DNA from: Bacteroidia bacterium
GTDB lineage: Bacteria > Bacteroidota > Bacteroidia > Flavobacteriales_D > JAUILH01
DNA length: 54,455 bases
Reading direction: 5' to 3'
Assembly: GCA_030433115.1 (NCBI GenBank)
Contig: JAUILH010000010.1
Location: 1 to 54,455 of the forward strand
In this document: piece after piece, positions 44,301 to 54,277 of the stretch
Numbering within the stretch: position 1 is the first letter of the stretch
Layout of the letters: the number at the start of each line of letters is the position of its first letter
The notes under the pieces: generated by a model
Database searches by the model: none
Told to the model about the DNA's origin: nothing
The model's input: only the letters and a program-made list of their open reading frames with translations
Made by a program: the position numbers and the translations under genes

Positions 44301-46925
44301 TTAGTCGTTAAAAACGTTTAGGTGACCGGAGTATTCTCTGCCATCTTTTAAAGTAATGATGTAGAAGTAGGTGCCATCGGCCAGTGGTTTACCGTTTTTA
44401 TTGGTACCATCCCAATCATTTTGGTAGTTGTCTTTTTCAAACACAACTTTACCCCAGCGATTTAGAACCTTCACATTATTGTCGAAACGCTCCAGGTTAA
44501 CCACTACGAAGAAATCGTTAAGACCGTCTCCGTTAGTTGTGATGACGTTGGGTACAGTGAGTTCACAAGCTTCAGCGTAAACATAATGCTGGTTAGTAGC
44601 TGTATTTCCGCACTGATCAGTAATCGTAATGATGAAATCACCTGAATTCTGGGTGACAAACAAGGCCACAGAATCGGTACTACTGATGATATCTCCAGGA
44701 CCACTATACACTACTGTGTTTCCACCAGCTCCACCCGTTGATGTGCCAAGTAATGTGCCTTGTAAATTCATACAAATTGTGTCTGGTCCGAATATTCCAG
44801 CAGTTAAAGGTGCGTACACGGGCATATTCACGTTCACGGTATGAGTAGCACTCGTTCCACAGGCATCAGTCACGTCAATGGTGTAAGATGAATTACTGCT
44901 CGGATTAACAGTTAAATCCGGGTTAGTTGTCACGTTGCCATCCCATTGATATTGATACGCTGGATTTCCACCTGTAATTGTGGGACTAAGCACTACATTG
45001 TCACCTGGACATGTTGGTGTCTGATCAGGTAAGGTGATCACTAACGGATCATAAACAGGCACTGTTACAATCACACTATCTATTACAGGTGCACCAGTAC
45101 AAGCATCACTCAATTCAATATAGTAAGTGGTTGTTGTCATGGCATTCACAGTATCCGTAGTGGTAGAATTCCCGGTTACTGTCCAGTCGAAAACATACGG
45201 CGGATTTCCTCCACTCGCTGAAGCAGACATAAAGGCCGAATCTCCAGGACAATTGATCGTTGTATCATTGCTTACTGATAGAATAGGTAGATTAGGTACA
45301 ATGGTAACCCCGATTGAATCTATTGTTGTGGTACCACAGGCATCAGTGACTTCCACATATTGATAACCATTGGCAGTAATATTCACGTTAACTGTTGTCA
45401 GCGCCACATTTGGTCCGCCATTCCAACTGTATGAATACCCACCGGCACCACCGGAAGCCGTTGCAGTTAACGACAGTGGACCTGCACAACTCAGGGTCGT
45501 GTCCGGACCAAGGTCTACCACCAGTGGAGGCGGTACGTTTATCGTGACCTGAACGGTGTCGTAGAGCGTAAGCAGGTTACATGTGTCTGTCACTTCAATT
45601 GGGTAAGTCCAAACACCATTTACATTTCCTTGAACCCAAATATCCTGGGTATTTTCACCTGTGCCCCAGGTATATTGGTAACCAGGTACACCACCGCTCA
45701 CCAGAGATGAGAGTTGTATGGAGTCTGCAGGGCAGGTCAATGTAGTATCGTTACTAATATTCAAGACCAGAGCCGGTTCTTCAATTATCCATACGGCGCC
45801 GGAATCTACTAAGGTATCTCCACAAGGTGAAATGGTATACACTGTGATAATGATAGATTCAGGAGCTTCATTCCCGCCCGGCGTAAAATCATCTTCTATG
45901 GTTGCTACAGTGATGGTCGCAGAATCTTGACCTATGGCAAAATTAACGGAGTCGGCAATAAAGTTATAATCAATGCCGTTTTGAGCGGTTCCTGTAATGT
46001 CAAAAAATACGGTAAGTGAAGAATCTGTGGTTGGTCTGATAAACGTGAAATCAACATCATCACACCCTTCAATAATGGTGGTATCACCAGTTACCGTAGC
46101 AACGTTCACCTCTACAGCATCTGAAGCAAAACTTTCCGCTTCAAGGAATACACCTGAGTCCCACACGTCATCACTTGCATCAGCAATGGCAATTTTAATG
46201 TGGTAAGTTTGGCCACATTGAACTTCTGCAATCGCTGTCATAACAACCGTATGACCATCATATTGTACGTCTACTCCCGGAGGTGTTTCATTATCTATGT
46301 AGTAAGTTGGGTTCGAGCCGGTGTTTACATTATCAATTGTTACGGGACCACCGCCATTAGGAACCTGAGCAATGTTAATTGAACCATTTGGGAATCCAGC
46401 CGGACTTGAGAAGGTTCCAACAATCCCGGGTCCACTTAAAAAGAAGCCAAACGCATCATTAACCCCTCCATTTACGAATTCTAAATACTCTTCAGAGCCG
46501 AATACGTAGTTGAATTTTACGGTGTCTCCAACCGGTATAAAGTCAAATTCCAAAATTGCTGCATCATTGGTTGAACCAGGACCAAGGTTAGTTAAAATGT
46601 CTAGATCAGGGTCACCAGCCCCCATATTACCACCACCTAAACTAAAGCTCCCGCTGTTATTAGGCCCAATGGCTTGATCTACATTTCCCGTGGCCAGTAT
46701 AACACCCTGTCCATTGATAGGGAATGTAGTCCCGGTAGCATCAAAAGTTCCTATTTGATCGGCATCACCGCTAAAAGTAATGTTGGAGGCAGTTACGCCC
46801 ACTCCAAGCAGTACATTATTCACACAAAAAACCTCATTCTGTGTGTTGTCAACGGTGATTTGGGCAACAGATTGCCATGAAAAAAACAGGCTTAAAATAG
46901 CCAGTAGAGAGAGACGTAGTTTCAT
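44301..46925 (-). CDS. Choice-of-anchor-L surface protein with PKD/SprB-like repeats and T9SS type B domain
   Basis: This secreted multidomain protein has 874 residues. Signal peptide: LSLLAILSLFFSWQSVAQ. A choice-of-anchor L domain spans about residues 22-275 (VFGSEEYLEFVNGGVNDAFG, FFLSGPG). A Calx-beta-like domain follows at about 280-385. Five Ig/PKD-SprB-like repeats of about 80 residues come next, each starting like SNDTTLTCPADSIQL and containing SGGxPxYxYxW. The gliding-motility-associated type B C-terminal domain (TNGDGLNDFFVV, VKVLNRWGKVVF, DGTYFYIITLKDGREYSG) ends the protein. The design fits an adhesin-like surface protein; ligand unknown. Confidence 0.92.
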   Translation of the reverse strand: MKLRLSLLAILSLFFSWQSVAQITVDNTQNEVFCVNNVLLGVGVTASNITFSGDADQIGTFDATGTTFPINGQGVILATGNVDQAIGPNNSGSFSLGGGNMGAGDPDLDILTNLGPGSTNDAAILEFDFIPVGDTVKFNYVFGSEEYLEFVNGGVNDAFGFFLSGPGIVGTFSSPAGFPNGSINIAQVPNGGGPVTIDNVNTGSNPTYYIDNETPPGVDVQYDGHTVVMTAIAEVQCGQTYHIKIAIADASDDVWDSGVFLEAESFASDAVEVNVATVTGDTTIIEGCDDVDFTFIRPTTDSSLTVFFDITGTAQNGIDYNFIADSVNFAIGQDSATITVATIEDDFTPGGNEAPESIIITVYTISPCGDTLVDSGAVWIIEEPALVLNISNDTTLTCPADSIQLSSLVSGGVPGYQYTWGTGENTQDIWVQGNVNGVWTYPIEVTDTCNLLTLYDTVQVTINVPPPLVVDLGPDTTLSCAGPLSLTATASGGAGGYSYSWNGGPNVALTTVNVNITANGYQYVEVTDACGTTTIDSIGVTIVPNLPILSVSNDTTINCPGDSAFMSASASGGNPPYVFDWTVTGNSTTTDTVNAMTTTTYYIELSDACTGAPVIDSVIVTVPVYDPLVITLPDQTPTCPGDNVVLSPTITGGNPAYQYQWDGNVTTNPDLTVNPSSNSSYTIDVTDACGTSATHTVNVNMPVYAPLTAGIFGPDTICMNLQGTLLGTSTGGAGGNTVVYSGPGDIISSTDSVALFVTQNSGDFIITITDQCGNTATNQHYVYAEACELTVPNVITTNGDGLNDFFVVVNLERFDNNVKVLNRWGKVVFEKDNYQNDWDGTNKNGKPLADGTYFYIITLKDGREYSGHLNVFND

Positions 46926-47014
46926 AATGATTACATTTACAGCAAAAGCAAAACGTGTGTGCTAATCGAATGGTTGCATACAGCTTGTTAAAGATATAAA
47001 AAATACCCAAATAT

Positions 47015-48400
47015 ATGGATGAGATGAAATCCTTAATTGATGAGAATAAGGACCGCTTTTTAGAGGAATTGTGTGAGATTTTGAGAATTCCGTCTGTGTC
47101 TGCAGATAATGCTTTTGATGATGATGTTAGAAAATGCGCTGAACGGATCGCAGAATTTCTTAAAACAGCCGGCGCAGACAATGTAGAGGTGTCTGAGACT
47201 GGTGGACACCCCATTGTGTTCGGAGAGAAGATTGTTAATGAAACTGCTCCAACAATTTTGGTGTACGGTCACTATGATGTGCAACCCGCAGATCCAATAG
47301 AATTATGGGACTCACCAGCATTTGAACCGGTCATAAAACCAACTGAAATTCATCCTGAAGGGGCCATTTTTGCCAGAGGAGCTTGTGATGATAAAGGACA
47401 GATGTTCATGCACGTGAAAGCATTCGAGTTGATGATGACTACAGGCGATTTGCCGTGTAACGTGAAGTTCATGATTGAAGGAGAAGAGGAAGTTGGCTCT
47501 GCCAATCTCCAATCCTGGGTACAGCAAAATGCAGATAAGATCAAGGCAGATGTCATTTTGATTTCAGATACAGGTATTATCGCCAACAATTGTCCTTCAA
47601 TAACTACTGGTCTGAGAGGTTTGAGCTACCTTGAGGTTGAAGTGAATGGACCCAACAGAGACCTTCACTCTGGTCTTTATGGTGGTGCAGTTCCTAATCC
47701 AATCAATGTTTTGTGCGATATGATAGCGTCATTGAAAGATGACAATGAACACATCACGATCCCTGGGTTTTATGAGGATGTAGATGAGTTAAGTCAGGCA
47801 GAACGCGATGAAATGGCTAAAGCTCCCTTCTCAAAAGAGGCCTTTTGTAAATCTATTGGAATCAAGGATACCCTCGGTGAAACAGGTTATTCCACCCCGG
47901 AAAGAGCATCAATAAGACCTACTTTGGATGTGAACGGAATTTGGGGAGGTTACATTGGAGAAGGCGCAAAAACGGTTATTCCGGCTAAAGCGTTTGCCAA
48001 GATTTCTATGAGGTTGGTGCCCAATCAAGACTCTGATACCATTACGAGATTATTTCAGGAACATTTTGAATCTATTGCGCCACCATCTGTTTCGGTAGTA
48101 GTGAAGCCGCACCATGGAGGAGAAGCAGCTGTTACACCAATAGATTCTCCAGCATATATGGCTGCCTCAAAAGCCATGGAAGATACATTTGGAATTAAAC
48201 CCATTCCGAACAGGAGCGGAGGAAGCATTCCAATTGTGGCCATGTTTGAAAAAGAACTTGGCATAAAAACTGTACTTATGGGATTCGGATTAGACTCTGA
48301 CGCCATTCATTCACCAAATGAGCACTATGGTGTTTTCAATTATCTGAAAGGCATAGAGACGATTCCATTATTTTATAAATATTACGCAGAGTTGAAATGA
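47015..48400 (+). CDS. M20 family dipeptidase
   Basis: This di-zinc metallopeptidase has 461 residues and resembles the carnosinase/CNDP2 group of dipeptidases. LVYGHYDVQPADPIELWDSP (83-102) carries the first His and Asp ligands. ARGACDDKGQMFMH holds the bridging Asp, and FMIEGEEEVGSANL has the catalytic Glu pair. DLHSGLYGG marks the dimerisation domain. No signal peptide, so cytoplasmic; substrate specificity within dipeptides is not predictable. It is joined by a 4-bp overlap (ATGA) to the LEA-type lipoprotein gene. Confidence 0.92.
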   Translation: MDEMKSLIDENKDRFLEELCEILRIPSVSADNAFDDDVRKCAERIAEFLKTAGADNVEVSETGGHPIVFGEKIVNETAPTILVYGHYDVQPADPIELWDSPAFEPVIKPTEIHPEGAIFARGACDDKGQMFMHVKAFELMMTTGDLPCNVKFMIEGEEEVGSANLQSWVQQNADKIKADVILISDTGIIANNCPSITTGLRGLSYLEVEVNGPNRDLHSGLYGGAVPNPINVLCDMIASLKDDNEHITIPGFYEDVDELSQAERDEMAKAPFSKEAFCKSIGIKDTLGETGYSTPERASIRPTLDVNGIWGGYIGEGAKTVIPAKAFAKISMRLVPNQDSDTITRLFQEHFESIAPPSVSVVVKPHHGGEAAVTPIDSPAYMAASKAMEDTFGIKPIPNRSGGSIPIVAMFEKELGIKTVLMGFGLDSDAIHSPNEHYGVFNYLKGIETIPLFYKYYAELK

Positions 48401-48912
48401 AGATGAAAAAGTTTAGGTTGGCGCTTGGTTTTTTGATGTTGATGTTTGTTGCGCAGTCTTGCATGACCTATGAAGATGTCGAGATCAAAGAAATTGAAGA
48501 TACACGGGTCGAGAATTTATTCAATAAAAATGAGCCATTAAAGATTGCCATTGACGTCAAGATTGACAACCCCAATACCTACGCTTTAAAACTCAAAAAA
48601 GCAGATCTAAATTTATATGTGGGCGGAAAAGACCTAGGGAAAGTTCATCTTGATGACAAGGTGAAGATTCCAAAGAAATCAACCTCCAGCCGAACATTTG
48701 TATTTGTTCCGGAATCGCGCGACATTTTAAAAGCTGCTTTGGGAGGTGCCATCGGTATTTTTAAAGGAGGAGACGTTGAGGTCAGAATCAAAGGTCGAGT
48801 GAAAGGTGGTGTGCTGTTCATCGGTAAGTGGTTTGATGTGGATCATAAAGAAAAAATTGATTTGAAAGGGAAAATATCTGGCTTTGGAGGCTTTGGAGGA
48901 AAGTCTGAGTAA
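48397..48912 (+). CDS. LEA type 2 family lipoprotein
   Basis: This putative lipoprotein has 171 residues (signal FRLALGFLMLMFVAQSC, Cys at about 22). The mature region is a WHy/LEA-2-like beta-sandwich: IAIDVKIDNPNTYALKLKKA, then DLNLYVGGKDLGKVHLDD and the paired-strand VEVRIKGRVKGGVLFIGKWF. The LEA-2 fold in bacteria is of uncertain role, probably in the envelope. It ends with a Gly-rich tail (GKISGFGGFGGKSE). Overlap with the dipeptidase gene suggests one transcript, though a functional link is not evident. Confidence 0.78.
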   Translation: MKMKKFRLALGFLMLMFVAQSCMTYEDVEIKEIEDTRVENLFNKNEPLKIAIDVKIDNPNTYALKLKKADLNLYVGGKDLGKVHLDDKVKIPKKSTSSRTFVFVPESRDILKAALGGAIGIFKGGDVEVRIKGRVKGGVLFIGKWFDVDHKEKIDLKGKISGFGGFGGKSE

Positions 48913-48994
48913 ACTCGGGTTTTCAACATCACATTTTGCTAAAGTTTTTCAACTTTAACTCACCTACATATAATTTCTGCGGACATTTGTTTGA

Positions 48995-51103
48995 ATGAGG
49001 GCATGCGCTTTATTGGTTCTGGGAATCACCTTGATTTTAAATTTTACAGCATGTCATCACAAGAGTAAGTACACGATGACAGAATCCCCAAAACATACCA
49101 ACCAACTTGTTGATGAAACAAGTCCCTATTTGCTTCAGCACGCACACAATCCAGTAGACTGGGTACCGTGGTCTGATGACTTGTTCGAAAAAGCTCAAGC
49201 AGCTGATAAACTAGTACTCATATCCATAGGTTATTCTGCCTGTCATTGGTGTCATGTGATGGAACATCAGAGTTTTGAAGATGAAACAGTGGCTGCATTC
49301 ATGAACGAGCACTTTATTTGTGTAAAGGTGGACAGAGAAGAGCACCCGGATGTCGATCATGTATACATGCGAGCAGTGCAGCTCATGGCTGGTCAGGGCG
49401 GGTGGCCTCTAAATTGCTTCACATTACCCGATGGAAGACCTATTTTCGGAGGCACCTACTTTAAACGCGATCAGTGGCTCTCTGTTATGCAGCAAATCAG
49501 TCGTTTAAAAGAAGAAAAACCTCAGGAACTGCTGGAATACGCGAATAAGGTTACTGCCGGATTGAAATCTGACGAGAGTCTAATCAAGGTTGAACCTTAT
49601 GAAGCTTGGGATGATTCTGTTTTGACCGATATGATCGGAAAGTGGCAGACTAAATTCGACAATGTAGAAGGAGGCGCCCAAAGGGCACCTAAGTTTCCTT
49701 TGCCCAATAACTATACTTTTTTGTTGAGGTATGCTCATTTGTATGAAGACGATGAGGTCTTGCATCATGTGTTGCTGACATTAAATAAAATGGCTCAGGG
49801 TGGCATTTATGATCAAATTGGTGGTGGGTTCGCCAGGTATTCCGTGGATGCACATTGGAAGGTGCCTCACTTTGAAAAAATGCTGTACGACAATGCCCAA
49901 CTGTTGCAGTTGTACTCTGAAGCATATAGTCTCACTGGTAACGATAATTATCGTGATGTAATCCATCAAACCGTTCAATACGTTGAGGAGGAAATGCTGG
50001 CTTCAAATGGTGCTTTTTATTCGGCTTTGGATGCCGATAGTGAAGGTGAAGAGGGGAAGTTCTATGTATGGACTAAGGATGAACTGCAAAGCACACTTGG
50101 AGCGCAATACGATTTAGCTGTAGACTACTACAATGTGAATGGAAAAGGGTTTTGGGAACATGGGAATTACATTCTATTGAGAACCAATGATGCGGAAGCA
50201 TACGCAGAGGCGCACAAGCTCAATTTAGCGGATTTAAAATCATCAGTCCGTGCAATTAATGAGGCCTTAAAATCTTACAGGGCCAATCGTGAAAAACCCG
50301 GTTTGGATGATAAAACATTGACCAGTTGGAATGCACTTATGGACATTGGTTTATTGGCTGCCTACAAGGCAACGGGCGAATCAAAGTTCTATGATTTGGC
50401 TGAAAAGAATATGCGTTTTTTACTTGATCAACAGTGGGATGGTTCTGTGCTTAAACGGAATTATAAAGCCGGAAAGAGCAGTATCAATGGTTTCCTGGAG
50501 GATTATTGTTTTTTAATTGAGGCCCTGATCGCAATGCATCAGGCTGACCTGAATGAAACCTGGTTATTGAAAGCCAAAGAATTGTGTGACCGTGCAATTG
50601 AATTGTTTTTTGATGAACAAAAGACCTATTTTTATTTCAAATCAAAAGCAGACCAGGCTTTGATAAGTAGACCAATAGAGATTGAAGACAATGTCATTCC
50701 CGCTTCAAATTCAAGTATGGCAAATAATCTTTGGGCCTTGGGAACTCTGTTCGATAACGAGGACTATCTCAAGAAATCAGATCAATTGTTGAGTAATGTC
50801 TACCAGGCCATGCCCTCTTATGGATCGGCTTTTTCTAATTGGGGCATTCTTTCGCTCAAACATCTAAAACCAAATTATGTGGTGGCTATCACAGGAAAAG
50901 ACTACCATAATATGAAAGAAGAATTGGCCCAAGCTTACTTGCCAAATGTCTTGTTTGTGGGTGGGGAATCAGAGTCTCAACTACCATTGATGGATGGAAA
51001 ATTTACAGCAGAAAGCACCATTTACGTTTGTTCGAATGGGACATGCCAACAACCGGTCCAGTCAAGTGAAGCAGCATTAAAACAATTGAGGAATGAGAAT
51101 TAG
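48995..51103 (+). CDS. DUF255 thioredoxin-domain protein (YyaL/SPATA20 family) with lipoprotein-like leader
   Basis: The predicted protein has 702 residues. A thioredoxin-like domain (DUF255) begins [21 protein letters not shown] and carries a CxxC pair in [16 protein letters not shown] (Cys83, Cys86), followed by [20 protein letters not shown]. The C-terminal two thirds form an (alpha/alpha) toroid similar to N-acylglucosamine epimerases ([37 protein letters not shown]). The family's reaction is not established. Here the reading frame opens with a lipoprotein-like segment ([16 protein letters not shown]) and has a second ATG at 49076, the usual family start. Its stop overlaps the next gene. 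Confidence 0.9.
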   Translation: MRACALLVLGITLILNFTACHHKSKYTMTESPKHTNQLVDETSPYLLQHAHNPVDWVPWSDDLFEKAQAADKLVLISIGYSACHWCHVMEHQSFEDETVAAFMNEHFICVKVDREEHPDVDHVYMRAVQLMAGQGGWPLNCFTLPDGRPIFGGTYFKRDQWLSVMQQISRLKEEKPQELLEYANKVTAGLKSDESLIKVEPYEAWDDSVLTDMIGKWQTKFDNVEGGAQRAPKFPLPNNYTFLLRYAHLYEDDEVLHHVLLTLNKMAQGGIYDQIGGGFARYSVDAHWKVPHFEKMLYDNAQLLQLYSEAYSLTGNDNYRDVIHQTVQYVEEEMLASNGAFYSALDADSEGEEGKFYVWTKDELQSTLGAQYDLAVDYYNVNGKGFWEHGNYILLRTNDAEAYAEAHKLNLADLKSSVRAINEALKSYRANREKPGLDDKTLTSWNALMDIGLLAAYKATGESKFYDLAEKNMRFLLDQQWDGSVLKRNYKAGKSSINGFLEDYCFLIEALIAMHQADLNETWLLKAKELCDRAIELFFDEQKTYFYFKSKADQALISRPIEIEDNVIPASNSSMANNLWALGTLFDNEDYLKKSDQLLSNVYQAMPSYGSAFSNWGILSLKHLKPNYVVAITGKDYHNMKEELAQAYLPNVLFVGGESESQLPLMDGKFTAESTIYVCSNGTCQQPVQSSEAALKQLRNEN

Positions 51104-51989
51104 CCTGTTCTGCATATTGATTATATGGGTGAGCACAGTGTCTGGTCAGATTCTGGATAACCGTGATTGCAATGCCTTCACAGATGAGCCGTTTTTTAGC
51201 ACTGAATTTATCAAAATCAATCGCATTAAGGCGATTAACGGACATATCAAAACCAAGAAAAAGTTAAGTCCTATTCAGGACAAAGGCCTAGAGGCTTATT
51301 ATGGCTTTAATGAAGAAGGCATCCTAACGCACCAGTACAAAACACGCTTCAAAAGCGGTCATAAAGACACAACTCTGGTCACGTACGCCTACGATGATAG
51401 TAACCGTGTGGTGGTTAAGCGACTCAATGACAGTTATGGCTTTTATTCTTATAACTACACCTTTGATAGCACAGGACAAGTGTCCTCAGAAAAGTACTGT
51501 AGGGATGAGAATGTTGGTGGGTCTAAAGTGGATTTTAAATTGGGAAAACAAACCATCATTGTGAGCGAGAATTTTAAGAATCAGTGGGTGAATGACAGTA
51601 CTATGAAGAAACGCTACTTCAACAATTACGGTAGACCTTATCAAGAAAAGTACTTCCATTGGGACGATAAAGGGTATTTGATTGAAGAAGAAACCAGGCT
51701 TTTGTTGAATAGTAAGCGAAACAAAATCGAGTACCGATACAATGAAAAGGGCTTGGTGACCGAGAAAATTCAAAGCTCAAACGTGACGGGAAATAGCACC
51801 TTAAAACATGTATATTCTTATGATGAAGTAGGTAACCTCACTCAAATTGATGAGTACCGAAATGGGAATCATGTTACCAAACGAGAAGTCGTTTACAGCG
51901 ATAATATGCTTTTAGAAGCCGTGATTGTATGGGATGTAGCTACAAAATTCATGACCATTGTGAGCTACGATTTTGAGTTTTATGAGTAA
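51093..51989 (+). CDS. Exported YD-repeat-like protein of unknown function
   Basis: The predicted protein has 298 residues with a signal peptide ([18 protein letters not shown]). The body has repeated Tyr-Asp and Asn/Gly phrases spaced about 20-30 residues apart ([74 protein letters not shown]). These are typical of YD/RHS-like beta repeats, but there is no RHS core, toxin tip or secretion signal. It overlaps the DUF255 gene by 11 bp and is convergent with DUF420 (10-bp overlap). Confidence 0.7.
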   Translation: MRISLFCILIIWVSTVSGQILDNRDCNAFTDEPFFSTEFIKINRIKAINGHIKTKKKLSPIQDKGLEAYYGFNEEGILTHQYKTRFKSGHKDTTLVTYAYDDSNRVVVKRLNDSYGFYSYNYTFDSTGQVSSEKYCRDENVGGSKVDFKLGKQTIIVSENFKNQWVNDSTMKKRYFNNYGRPYQEKYFHWDDKGYLIEEETRLLLNSKRNKIEYRYNEKGLVTEKIQSSNVTGNSTLKHVYSYDEVGNLTQIDEYRNGNHVTKREVVYSDNMLLEAVIVWDVATKFMTIVSYDFEFYE

Positions 51990-52519
51990 TAAGGACTGAT
52001 CATCAAGTATACTACTACACCAGTTACGGCGACATATAACCAGATTGGAAAAGCATATTTAACCAGTTTTTTGTGCGCCGGAAAATTCCCAATCCAGGCC
52101 CTTAGGTAAGAGTACAATACTAAAGGAACAACAGCCACTGAAAGTACAATATGACTGATCAAAACAAAGTAGTAAACTGACTTCATGGGACCATCTCCTC
52201 CATATTCAGTAGAATCACTGGTCATGTGATAGGCTACATACATCAGTAGGAACAACAATGAGCACACCATCGCGAATCTCATGAGGGTCTCATGAAGCAC
52301 TTGATTACCTTTCTTAATAGCCATTACTGCAGCAATTAATAAAATCGCTGTTAAGCCATTAATACCAGCGTATATGGGTGGTAAAAAGGAGGTGTCTACG
52401 CCTTTGATTTCTACTTTGAATAATACAGCTACGGCCAAAGGAATTACAATGGATAAGATGTTAATAATAAGCTTGGCGCGTTTCAGTTGTGCTGGCGATC
52501 TATCAGTCATAGCTTTCAC
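51980..52519 (-). CDS. DUF420 domain membrane protein
   Basis: This inner-membrane protein has 179 residues and five hydrophobic segments. The DUF420 signature is visible in PPIYAGINGLTAILLIAAVM, then HETLMRFAMVCSLLFLLMYV and SVYYFVLISHIVLSVAVVPL with the histidine-bearing helices. The family resembles a CtaM/CtaG-type heme-copper oxidase accessory protein, and is repeatedly found beside SCO and cytochrome oxidase genes. Its start overlaps the SCO stop by 17 bp, so it is the last gene of the oxidase cluster here. Family sure, function inferred from context. Confidence 0.87.
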   Translation of the reverse strand: MKAMTDRSPAQLKRAKLIINILSIVIPLAVAVLFKVEIKGVDTSFLPPIYAGINGLTAILLIAAVMAIKKGNQVLHETLMRFAMVCSLLFLLMYVAYHMTSDSTEYGGDGPMKSVYYFVLISHIVLSVAVVPLVLYSYLRAWIGNFPAHKKLVKYAFPIWLYVAVTGVVVYLMISPYYS

Positions 52520-53177
52520 TTAAAGTTCTTAAATCTATCATGAGTTGATCCACTTCTTTGGGATCGGTTCCAACATAGTATCCTCTGATGTGTCTTTTTT
52601 TGTCAATTAGAAAGAGCAGGTTGGAGTGGTTATCATTTTCTGTAGCAGTGCTATCCTCAAATCCGGCTACTGCTATATAGCTGTTTTCACCCAATTCTCT
52701 CAAGTAAGATTTTTTGCCGGTAAGGAACTGCCAATTGTGATCATCAATACCGGATCTTTTAATATAGCGCTGAAATGTCTCTGCAGAATCTCGTCTGGGA
52801 TCTATGGTATGGGAGAGAATCATGAAATCCAGATCTGCACAATTTTGCTGGACACGTTTCAAAGCAGCGGTCATCTTGGGACATTGCCCTCCACATGACG
52901 TAAAGAAAAAATCCGCAAGGTAGATTTGGTTATCAATAATGCTGTAATCTATCGTGTCTCCATGTTGGTTGATCAGTCCTCCGAAAGGCTGAATTTGATG
53001 ATGTAGGGTGTCTCCCGTGTCCACATCAATATCCATATAGCCAATAAAGGGCAATTCTTCCTTGGTGTTGTCTTCTGACTGAGTGGAAGCCTCTTTTTTG
53101 GCAGAAGCCTTGTCTTCCGCACAGGACATAAACCACGCACAGGTGATTAGAAGGATGAGCTTATGAACGCTTAGCAT
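52503..53177 (-). CDS. SCO1/SenC family copper chaperone
   Basis: This membrane- or lipid-anchored thioredoxin-fold protein helps insert copper into the CuA site of cytochrome oxidase. From the ATG at 53177 (224 residues; the longer frame overlaps the upstream gene and lacks a signal) it starts with a lipoprotein-like signal, LILLITCAWFMSC. The copper-binding CxxxC is in FFTSCGGQCPKM and the ligand His in NDNHSNLLFLID. SHTIDPRRDSAETFQRYIKR is the conserved middle region. It overlaps its neighbour by 17 bp on each side. Gene neighbours (oxidase subunits III and IV) support the role. Confidence 0.9.
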   Translation of the reverse strand: MLSVHKLILLITCAWFMSCAEDKASAKKEASTQSEDNTKEELPFIGYMDIDVDTGDTLHHQIQPFGGLINQHGDTIDYSIIDNQIYLADFFFTSCGGQCPKMTAALKRVQQNCADLDFMILSHTIDPRRDSAETFQRYIKRSGIDDHNWQFLTGKKSYLRELGENSYIAVAGFEDSTATENDNHSNLLFLIDKKRHIRGYYVGTDPKEVDQLMIDLRTLSESYD

Positions 53178-53862
53178 AATCTTCTTCTTTTTTAAGGACC
53201 TTAAGGCCATCTTTAATCCTTCTAAATCCGTAGGAACCATCTGTTAGTTGAATCATTCTTGGGTGCCGGTCCTTGTCCAATAAAACGATGGCTTTAAAAT
53301 ACGCAGAACCTGACCTTACTCCAGCCATTCTGTAGTTTAACATATTGGGCTCACCTTCTTTGGCTGAGTAGTTAAAGAACTCATTGGTTTTGCATTGAAA
53401 GTAGTGGACATTGTCAATATTGTTGTCCTCCGAATAGTAGGTGTGCAAGGTCTTGAAGTCTGGTTTTTCGCTTGAATTGTAATCAATATACTCAACGAGG
53501 ATAGCAACATCTTTATAATGGCTGTTGTTTCTGAATTCTTTGATCAGGAGTTGCTCAAAACCATCGTTTTGCATTTCACAATCTCGGGGGCACGAGCTCC
53601 CAATCACGAATGAAATGATGTATTTGTCTTTGAAGTCGTCGAGCGTCTTTGTGCTCCCATCCAACATGGTCATCTCAAAGTTGGGGACTTGAAAGTATTC
53701 GGGATCTTTTTGTCCTTCGACTACCTTTTGTGGTCCAAGGTAGGGCAGGGGTGTGAGGTGTTGTTCGCCTTTGGAGAAAAGATATAAAAATAGGCCTGGT
53801 ACCAGGCCTATCAATACAAATAATAAAATTTTATTTCCGAGTGTTCTCTTTTTCTCTGCCAT
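53161..53862 (-). CDS. SCO-like thioredoxin-fold membrane-anchored protein
   Basis: The predicted protein has 233 residues with an N-terminal membrane anchor (ILLFVLIGLVPGLFLYLF). A thioredoxin-like domain starts VPNFEMTMLDGSTKTLDDFK. A CxxxC pair lies in VIGSSCPRDCEMQNDGF, in the position of the SCO copper site. The distal His of SCO proteins is not seen; the equivalent strand reads GSAYFKAIVLLDKD. It may therefore act as a thiol redox partner rather than a copper carrier. It follows cox subunit IV with a TAATG overlap and precedes the true SCO gene. Confidence 0.78.
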   Translation of the reverse strand: MAEKKRTLGNKILLFVLIGLVPGLFLYLFSKGEQHLTPLPYLGPQKVVEGQKDPEYFQVPNFEMTMLDGSTKTLDDFKDKYIISFVIGSSCPRDCEMQNDGFEQLLIKEFRNNSHYKDVAILVEYIDYNSSEKPDFKTLHTYYSEDNNIDNVHYFQCKTNEFFNYSAKEGEPNMLNYRMAGVRSGSAYFKAIVLLDKDRHPRMIQLTDGSYGFRRIKDGLKVLKKEEDYAKRS

Positions 53863-54254
53863 TACGCATACTTCTCAAGCATGTCATATATATAAGAGCC
53901 TTCCGTAAGGCAAATAAACAGCAGGTACACAATGAACAACAGGTATGGGCCAAGAATGGTCCACTTTAAGTTCTTTTGTTCATCACCCAAGTGCATAAAT
54001 ACCAATACAATGTAGGCAGCTTTTACTAAAGTAAGGATGATGTAGAAAGCCTGTACGCCAGCCCAAGCACCTGAGTAGATGTCAAATCCGGTTTTAGGTT
54101 TCACAATACCAAATCCAACTTCAACAATGGTAATGATAGATAAGATGGCAGTTACCATCCAAATCTTCTTTCTTATCTTTTTACCATCTTCCTCACTATG
54201 ATGTGCATCCAGTGAGTACTGATCATTTACAATTAAATCGTCTCTTGCGTCCAT
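53862..54254 (-). CDS. Cytochrome c oxidase subunit IV (prokaryotic type)
   Basis: This small inner-membrane subunit has 130 residues and three hydrophobic helices (about residues 30-52, 63-84 and 94-116). MVTAILSIITIVEVGFGI and KAAYIVLVFMHLGDEQKNLK are typical of the COX4_pro/CyoD-like family. The N-terminal 28 residues are charged and cytoplasmic. It lies 23 bp after subunit III, and its stop overlaps the next gene's start (TAATG). Oxidase subunits I and II would lie to the right of the window. Confidence 0.88.
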   Translation of the reverse strand: MDARDDLIVNDQYSLDAHHSEEDGKKIRKKIWMVTAILSIITIVEVGFGIVKPKTGFDIYSGAWAGVQAFYIILTLVKAAYIVLVFMHLGDEQKNLKWTILGPYLLFIVYLLFICLTEGSYIYDMLEKYA

Positions 54255-54277
54255 AATAACTGTCTAATCGCGTTTTA

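Noticed and set aside
51093..51989. RHS/polymorphic toxin
   Set aside because: YD-like repeats are present but the protein is short, has no RHS core or variable toxin tip, and no immunity gene follows.
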